Part shown: positions 5,328 through 9,817 of the stretch, piece after piece
Position numbering within the stretch: position 1 is the stretch's first letter
How the letters are laid out: each line of letters opens with the position of its first letter
Source of the DNA: Chloroflexota bacterium
GTDB lineage: Bacteria; Chloroflexota; Limnocylindria; Limnocylindrales; CSP1-4
Direction of reading: 5' to 3'
DNA length: 9,817 bases
Assembly: GCA_016875645.1 (NCBI GenBank)
Contig: VGPE01000092.1
Location: forward strand, 1-9,817
Position numbers and translations under genes: made by a program
The notes under the pieces: model-generated
What the model was told of the DNA's origin: nothing
Seen by the model: the letters and a program-made list of their open reading frames with translations, nothing else
Databases searched by the model: none

Positions 5328-7228
5328 ATGACACGCAGTTGCTCGCCACGATCGCCGGCGGCCTGACGGCCGCATTCATCGGTGGCTACGTGGCGCGCCG
5401 CCTCGGACTGCCGGTGATCGTCGGATATCTCATCGCCGGCATGGCCATCGGGCCGTTCACGCCTGGCTTCGTCGCCGATCAGAACGTGGCCACCCAGCTG
5501 GCCGAGCTCGGCGTGATCCTGCTGATGTTCGGCGTCGGCCTCCACTTCTCGCTGGCCGACCTGTGGTCCGTCCGCGCGATCGCCATCCCCGGCGCCGCCG
5601 GCCAGATCGCGATCGGGACCAGCCTTGGCACGCTGCTGGGCCTCGTGCTCGGATGGGAATTGACCGAGGCCCTGGTCCTCGGGCTCGCACTGTCGGTGGC
5701 GAGCACGGTCGTCCTGATCCGCGCCCTGACCGAACGCAGGGAGCTCGAGACGTCACAGGGCCGGATCGCACTGGGCTGGCTCATCGTCCAGGACCTGTAC
5801 ACGATCCTCATCCTCGTCATGCTGCCGACCGCAGCCCTGATGCTCGGCACCCGAAGCGACGGAAGCGGCGTTGTCGACGTCGCCGTCGTGCTGGGCAAGG
5901 CCGCCCTCCTCGTCGTGCTGATGTACGTCGTCGGAGGACGTGTCTTCCCCAGGCTGCTCCTGAGCGTGGCCCGCGAGGGCAGTCGCGAGCTGTTCACGCT
6001 GGCCGTCCTCGCGGCCGCGATCGGGATCGCATTCGTCTCGTATGCGGTGTTCGGCGTGTCGCTCGCGCTCGGTGCGTTCCTGGCGGGGGCGGTCCTCGCC
6101 GAGTCGGACCTGAGCCATCAGGCCGCGTCCGATGCGCTTCCGCTCCGCGACGCGTTCGCGGTGCTGTTTCTTGTGTCCGTCGGCATGCTGGTCGACCCGG
6201 CGTTCCTGGTGGCGAATCCACTCCACGTCGCGGCCGTCGTCGTGCTGATCGTGTGCGGCAACTCCCTGGCCGCATTCGGGATCGTGACGGTGCTGGGCTA
6301 CCCGTCGCGCGTCGCGGTAACGGTCGGCGCCGGTCTCGCCCATGTCGGCGAGTTCACGTTCATCGTCGCGGCGCTCGGCGTGCAGTTGGGGTTGCTGCCG
6401 GCGGAAGGTTTCCAGCTCGTCGTCGCGGGTGCGATCCTCTCGATCAGTCTCAACCCGTTCGCATTCAGACTGGCCGACAGAATTGAGCCGCGGGTGCGCG
6501 AAGTCCGCCTGGTCAAGTGGCTCCGAATCCGCGGCGCGCGCGACCTGACCGTGCTTGATCCGGCACCGTCCCGGCGAGGTGACCGTCGCCACGCGATCAT
6601 CGCGGGCTTCGGACGCGTCGGCTCGCTGGTCGCCGGCGCCCTCGACCGGCGCGGCTTCGGGTACGTCGTCATCGACCTCGACCGGCGCCTTGTCGAGCGG
6701 CTCCGTGAGCGCGGCGTCTCCGCCCTCTACGGCGATGCCACGAACGAGGAGTTGCTGGAACAGGCGGGCATCGAGCACGCGGCCGTCCTGGTGCTGGCCA
6801 TGGATGATCCCGCGGCCGCCATCGTGACGCTGGAACGGGCGCGCCATGCCAACCCGCGGATCGAGGTGGTGATGCGGACCCATGCCGATCGGACCGCCGC
6901 CCGGCTGCGCGAAGAGGAGCGGGTCTGGTCGCTGACCGGCGAGCGGGAGCTTGGCGTCCAGATGGCCCGCGTGACCCTCCGCAGGTTCGGCATCAGCGGC
7001 GCCGAGGTGGAGGCGATCGCCCAGGGCCTCCGGGTCGGGCCGGCGCCATCCGAGCCCGAATCCGGCGACCGGCAGAGGACGCGGCCTCCGTGGAACCGGC
7101 TTCGCGCGGCTGGGTTGCGACTCCGTCGGCGGCCGGGCCGGCTGGTCGCGGGAGCGCCAACGATCGAGCCGCAACCTGAGGTGCCGCCTGCGTCCGGCGG
7201 CGATCCGGTACTGGACACCGACGCCTGA
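5324..7228 (+). CDS. ybaL: YbaL/Kef-type monovalent cation:proton antiporter (CPA2) with RCK domain
   Basis: This is an inner-membrane antiporter that probably exchanges K+ (or Na+) for H+, gated by a cytoplasmic nucleotide-binding domain. The N-terminal part (1 to about 385) is a multi-helix CPA2 exchanger. It contains GYLIAGMAIGPFTPGFV (34-50), LAELGVILLMFGVGLHFSL (59-77), GWLIVQD with Asp157 at the conserved ion-binding site, FLVSVGMLVDP (282-292) and HVGEFTFI (340-347). The opening segments closely resemble E. coli YbaL. An RCK/TrkA-N Rossmann domain follows (about 421-540), with GFGRVG (428-433), the acidic end of strand two at Asp451, and GDA (470-472). There is no TrkA-C domain. Instead a disordered, Arg/Pro-rich tail fills about 570-634. 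The start is ATG 5324, buried in a palindrome. No ancillary KefF/KefG-like gene is adjacent. It converges with the vanW-like gene, leaving 57 bp without a clear terminator. Confidence 0.9.
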   Translation: MHDTQLLATIAGGLTAAFIGGYVARRLGLPVIVGYLIAGMAIGPFTPGFVADQNVATQLAELGVILLMFGVGLHFSLADLWSVRAIAIPGAAGQIAIGTSLGTLLGLVLGWELTEALVLGLALSVASTVVLIRALTERRELETSQGRIALGWLIVQDLYTILILVMLPTAALMLGTRSDGSGVVDVAVVLGKAALLVVLMYVVGGRVFPRLLLSVAREGSRELFTLAVLAAAIGIAFVSYAVFGVSLALGAFLAGAVLAESDLSHQAASDALPLRDAFAVLFLVSVGMLVDPAFLVANPLHVAAVVVLIVCGNSLAAFGIVTVLGYPSRVAVTVGAGLAHVGEFTFIVAALGVQLGLLPAEGFQLVVAGAILSISLNPFAFRLADRIEPRVREVRLVKWLRIRGARDLTVLDPAPSRRGDRRHAIIAGFGRVGSLVAGALDRRGFGYVVIDLDRRLVERLRERGVSALYGDATNEELLEQAGIEHAAVLVLAMDDPAAAIVTLERARHANPRIEVVMRTHADRTAARLREEERVWSLTGERELGVQMARVTLRRFGISGAEVEAIAQGLRVGPAPSEPESGDRQRTRPPWNRLRAAGLRLRRRPGRLVAGAPTIEPQPEVPPASGGDPVLDTDA

Positions 7229-7285
7229 CGACGGACCTCTGCGCGCCGGACGACGAGTGCGGACAGCGAGCGGCAGCCTGGAGGG

Positions 7286-9163
7286 TCAGCCCCCGGAGTC
7301 GGTGCCGCCGTCGGCGGTCGGATCGGTCGGCTTCGCGGGGGCATCCGGCTTGCCGATCAGGATCACGCCGTTGACCACACCGTACCGGGACCCGAAGGTC
7401 TCCTTGTGGACGACCTTGCCCGTCTTGTCGTCGGTGACCGTCCTGGTGACCCGGACGTCCATCCCGTCGTGCTCGTACTCGATCTGCTTGCGGACGCCGG
7501 GCGGCAGTGAGCTCGTGTACTCGGTCACGGTCTTCGCCTGGCGGATGTTGCGGACGATCGGCGTGGAGAACGTGACGGTCCGGCCGAGGGGCACGGTGTA
7601 GAGGTCGAATCGGACCGTACCGGGGCCATTGATGCCGCGGATGAGCACCGGGTACTGGGTGTCGTTCTGCCATTTCATCGACGTCACCGCTCCATCGCGG
7701 ATGAGCACAGTGGCATCGAGCCCGAGCGGGTAGCGGTTGATGTAGAAGTAGTGGTTCGCCCGTTCGACGATCCTGTACCCCGCGCGCAGTGCGGCGTTGA
7801 AGAGCGCGGTGGAACAGGAGCAGATGCCGCCGGCCAGGGCACCTGTCGGCTGGGTGCGGCCGTCGATGATCACGCCGCCGTCCTTGTAGCCCCTCTCGCG
7901 GGTCACCGGGCCGATGGCCGTCCAGAAGTCGAAGGTCTCACCCGGCCCGACCACGTGACCGTCCAGGATCGAGGCAGGGATGCTGATGTTCGCGCCGAAC
8001 CCGTTGCTCTCGCCGACGGGGTAGCGGATGGTCCAGGTGGACACCCGTTCCATGAGCTTGATGGCCGCCTCGGCCTCCTCCGTCGTGAGCTCGGGTTCCA
8101 CCACCGTGAGCGCCGCGGCCACTCTGGCGGTGCCGGCGGCACCGGCACCACGGGCCTGCACGACGGCGAGCACCGCCGCCGAGGTCGCCTCGGGGTCGAA
8201 GATGCGGCCTTCCTGCGAGAGGCCGGCCCCGAATGTTCCGGTCTCCCGATCGTAGGTGTAGGTCGCCTCGACCGGGTCGCGTTCGATGTCCTTCGCGAGC
8301 GGATTCACGGCCGCCAGGAGAACCCTGGCATTCACGACCGGCTCGATGGCGCCGCCGTCGGCCGTCTTGCGGAAGCTGATGGCCCGGCGAACGGCGGAGG
8401 CCGGGATCGTCCAGGCCTCGCCGCCGGCGGCGATCGTCACGGACTGGGCCATGGCGGCGGCCTGTGCACGCGCGCGCTGCGCCTCGGCATCGGTGATGTT
8501 CGGTTCGATCGCGATCGTGGTCAGGTCCACGACGATCTCATCGGGGGCCGTGGCACCGGTGAGGGCCAGCACCGCGGCCTCGATCGCGGGCGCCTCGTCG
8601 ACACGCTGCCCGTCCTTGCCGGGTGACGTCGAGAACCCGGTTTCGGTCCGGATCGTCCTCGCGTCAGTGGGGTGCCATTCCGCGGCGCGGGCGAGTGCCG
8701 TGATCCGCTCCACAACGAGCGCCGGCTCGAAGGTCATCCGCGGCACGAGCACCACGCCGTTGGCGAGGAGGCGCATCTCGTCCACGATGCGCGCAATGGG
8801 CGATGTGGTGCGCCCGATCGCGAAGGCCTCGTCGAGCATGAGGTCGAGGTCCGCGTGCCGGCCAAGCTCGCCGTAGCCGATCACCGTCTCAGCGCCGCCC
8901 AGCTTGACCACGAGACGGCCGTCGGCGAAGGACGAGTACGCGCTGGTCAATCGAGCCCGGGCGGCTTCGCGATCCAGGCCCGAGAGATCCACCGCGCCGA
9001 CGCTGACGCCCGGCAGGATGCGCGAGGCGTAGTGGTTGTCATACGCATACAGCGCGCCGGCGCCCATCGCGCCCGCCATGACGAATCCGGCAAGAAAGGC
9101 GGCAATCAGCCGGACGAAGGGGAAACGACGGCGCTTGGGCGCCTTGGCGTCGGCTGACGTCAT
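7286..9163 (-). CDS. VanW/YoaR-family membrane-anchored protein with G5-like domain
   Basis: This is a 625-residue exported protein, probably attached to the membrane and acting at the cell wall; the family's biochemical role is not established. A basic cytoplasmic start (KRRR, 10-13) precedes a TM helix (about 17-41). Two peptidoglycan-binding-type (YoaR) modules follow: one opens with PGVSVGAVDLSGL (51-63), the second lies about 170-345. The VanW domain spans about 373-515, with GPGETFDFW (406-414), GALAGGICSCST (441-452), AALRAGYRIVER (457-468) and RYPLGLDATV (477-486). A G5-like domain (about 526-605) and a Pro/Asp/Gly-rich tail end the protein. The usual VanW ICQVST is here ICSCST, adding a second Cys (448, 450). 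The ATG at 9161-9163 has no SD, but TAGGAT lies 9 nt upstream. It does not by itself imply vancomycin resistance, since no other van genes are present. Confidence 0.9.
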   Translation of the reverse strand: MTSADAKAPKRRRFPFVRLIAAFLAGFVMAGAMGAGALYAYDNHYASRILPGVSVGAVDLSGLDREAARARLTSAYSSFADGRLVVKLGGAETVIGYGELGRHADLDLMLDEAFAIGRTTSPIARIVDEMRLLANGVVLVPRMTFEPALVVERITALARAAEWHPTDARTIRTETGFSTSPGKDGQRVDEAPAIEAAVLALTGATAPDEIVVDLTTIAIEPNITDAEAQRARAQAAAMAQSVTIAAGGEAWTIPASAVRRAISFRKTADGGAIEPVVNARVLLAAVNPLAKDIERDPVEATYTYDRETGTFGAGLSQEGRIFDPEATSAAVLAVVQARGAGAAGTARVAAALTVVEPELTTEEAEAAIKLMERVSTWTIRYPVGESNGFGANISIPASILDGHVVGPGETFDFWTAIGPVTRERGYKDGGVIIDGRTQPTGALAGGICSCSTALFNAALRAGYRIVERANHYFYINRYPLGLDATVLIRDGAVTSMKWQNDTQYPVLIRGINGPGTVRFDLYTVPLGRTVTFSTPIVRNIRQAKTVTEYTSSLPPGVRKQIEYEHDGMDVRVTRTVTDDKTGKVVHKETFGSRYGVVNGVILIGKPDAPAKPTDPTADGGTDSGG

Positions 9164-9172
9164 GGAGCCGAC

Positions 9173-9178
9173 ATCCTA
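9173..9178 (-). promoter_or_regulatory. -10 element suggesting a leaderless transcript of the vanW-like gene
   Basis: On the - strand TAGGAT ends 9 nt before the ATG. The transcript would then start within a few bases of the start codon. This agrees with the absence of a Shine-Dalgarno sequence. No -35 is found at 16-18 bp; TTGAAA occurs upstream, but 23 bp away. Confidence 0.4.
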
Positions 9179-9190
9179 CCAGTGCCCTGC

Positions 9191-9252
9191 GGTCCGGTCC
9201 GTTTCAACCTTTGTCGCAGTCAGGCCACGGCCGACCGCAACGGTCCAGTCCG
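9191..9252 (-). repeat. Two copies of CGGAC(C/T)GGACC upstream of the vanW-like gene
   Basis: On the - strand CGGACCGGACC (9201-9191) and CGGACTGGACC (9252-9242) differ by one base and start 51 bp apart, about five helical turns. Small hairpins lie in and near the spacer: GACCG-CAA-CGGTC (9233-9245) and CCTCG-GTC-CGAGG (9254-9266). They could be regulator sites or end structures of the jag transcript. No T-run is seen. Chance is possible in GC-rich DNA. Confidence 0.25.
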
Positions 9253-9336
9253 GCCTCGGTCCGAGGATCGACATGGCCGTACAGACGGATTGCGTCCCGA
9301 TGCGGTGAGGCGAGGCGGTTCAGGCCCGAATTCGCA

Positions 9337-9817
9337 TCAGACGGCGCGCGGCACCACCACGACGCGGCGGTTCGGTTCCTCCCCGATGGACTGGGTCGCC
9401 ACGTCGGGGTGATCCCGGAGCGCGATGTGGATCCAGCGCCGCTCGAGGGCGGGCATCGGCTCGAGCTGGAGCATCTTGCCGGTCTCGGTGACTCGCTCGG
9501 CAGCGCGCGCCGCGAGGTCGCGCAGCTGGCGTTCGCGGCGGCCCCGATAGTCCTCGACGTCCACGAGGACCCGAGTCCAGGCGTCCATCTTTCGGGAGAG
9601 CATCAGGTTGACGAGGTGCTGGAGTGCCGAGAGCCGCTCGCCCTTGCGGCCGATGAGCGCGCCGAGTGCCTCCTTCTCCTCGCCGTCTCCCACGACGTTG
9701 AGGCGGCTGCTCTCGCCGGTCTCGACGTCGACGCGGACGTCGAAGCCGAGGTGGCGCATCAGGTCGGCCAGGATCGCCTGGCCCGCCGCGAGAGCTTCCG
9801 GCGACGCCGCGGCGTCC
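9337..9817 (-). CDS. khpB: RNA-binding protein KhpB/Jag (KH + R3H), N-terminus beyond the window
   Basis: KhpB (Jag, EloR) is a small RNA-binding protein linked in Gram-positive bacteria to control of cell elongation and envelope genes; it pairs with KhpA. The frame stays open through the window edge, giving about 160 visible residues. The Met at 9759-9757 is internal because LAAGQAILADLM.. reads on in the family pattern. The KH domain includes ALIGRKGERLSALQHLVNLM with its GRKG loop, followed by DVEDYRGRRERQL. The R3H end has LEPMPALERRWIHIALRDH and IGEEPNRRVVVVPRAV, then a stop at 9339-9337. The Jag_N domain, if present, is outside the window. Family context predicts yidC and rnpA to the right. 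173 bp separate it from the vanW-like gene on the same strand. Confidence 0.93.
   Translation of the reverse strand, partial: DAAASPEALAAGQAILADLMRHLGFDVRVDVETGESSRLNVVGDGEEKEALGALIGRKGERLSALQHLVNLMLSRKMDAWTRVLVDVEDYRGRRERQLRDLAARAAERVTETGKMLQLEPMPALERRWIHIALRDHPDVATQSIGEEPNRRVVVVPRAV

Noticed and set aside
4333..5379. A 348-codon - strand frame across ssrA and the rhodanese gene
   Set aside because: It runs through the tmRNA, its terminator and a coding gene, with no domain-like segment.
5753..7174. A 473-codon - strand frame opposite the antiporter
   Set aside because: It is a charged, His/Asp/Glu/Arg-rich antisense artefact. The sense frame encodes clear membrane helices and an RCK domain.
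7286..9163. Vancomycin-resistance determinant
   Set aside because: VanW-domain proteins with YoaR and G5-like parts are widespread wall-associated proteins. No vanRS, vanHAX or other van genes are present.

Overview
The window is a piece of a GC-rich bacterial chromosome. Third codon positions are almost all G or C, several starts are GTG or TTG, and every gene is of bacterial type. The order ftsE-ftsX-S41 protease-smpB-ssrA is known from Actinomycetota such as Streptomyces. The YoaR-type VanW protein with a G5-like tail, the S41 protease and the tmRNA tag would also suit the GC-rich Chloroflexota (Limnocylindria-like lineages). I favour Chloroflexota weakly; this is inference, not a measurement. 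There is no insertion sequence, phage gene, CRISPR array or rRNA. The only tRNA-like element is the tmRNA end domain.

Layout. Positions 1-229 hold what may be the tail of an upstream gene, a two-unit imperfect tandem repeat with a palindromic core, and a likely promoter. Then, all on the + strand: ftsE (230-1075), ftsX (1128-2015) and an S41 carboxy-terminal processing protease (2087-3490). A compact unannotated unit follows at 3499-3692: promoter, SD-sequestering hairpin, 15-codon ORF and GC-rich stem-loops. Next come smpB (3736-4203), ssrA/tmRNA with its own promoter and terminator (4246-4730), a rhodanese-like lipoprotein (4822-5250) and a YbaL/Kef-type cation:proton antiporter (5324-7228). 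On the - strand, converging on the antiporter, lie a VanW/YoaR-type membrane-anchored protein (7286-9163) and the 3' part of jag/khpB (9337 to the window edge).

How they fit together. FtsEX is the ABC-type complex that controls septal peptidoglycan hydrolases during division. The S41 protease acts outside the membrane and could process envelope proteins or hydrolases. SmpB and tmRNA form the trans-translation ribosome-rescue system and are encoded side by side. The antiporter handles K+/H+ and carries a nucleotide-sensing RCK domain. The VanW protein is predicted to be exported and linked to the cell wall. KhpB is an RNA-binding protein usually encoded next to yidC/rnpA, which would lie to the right.

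The part least explained by known annotation is 3499-3692. A well-spaced promoter-like pair leads to an almost perfect Shine-Dalgarno sequence. That sequence and the following GTG fold into a near-continuous hairpin, and a 13-bp perfect stem-loop lies downstream, just before smpB.
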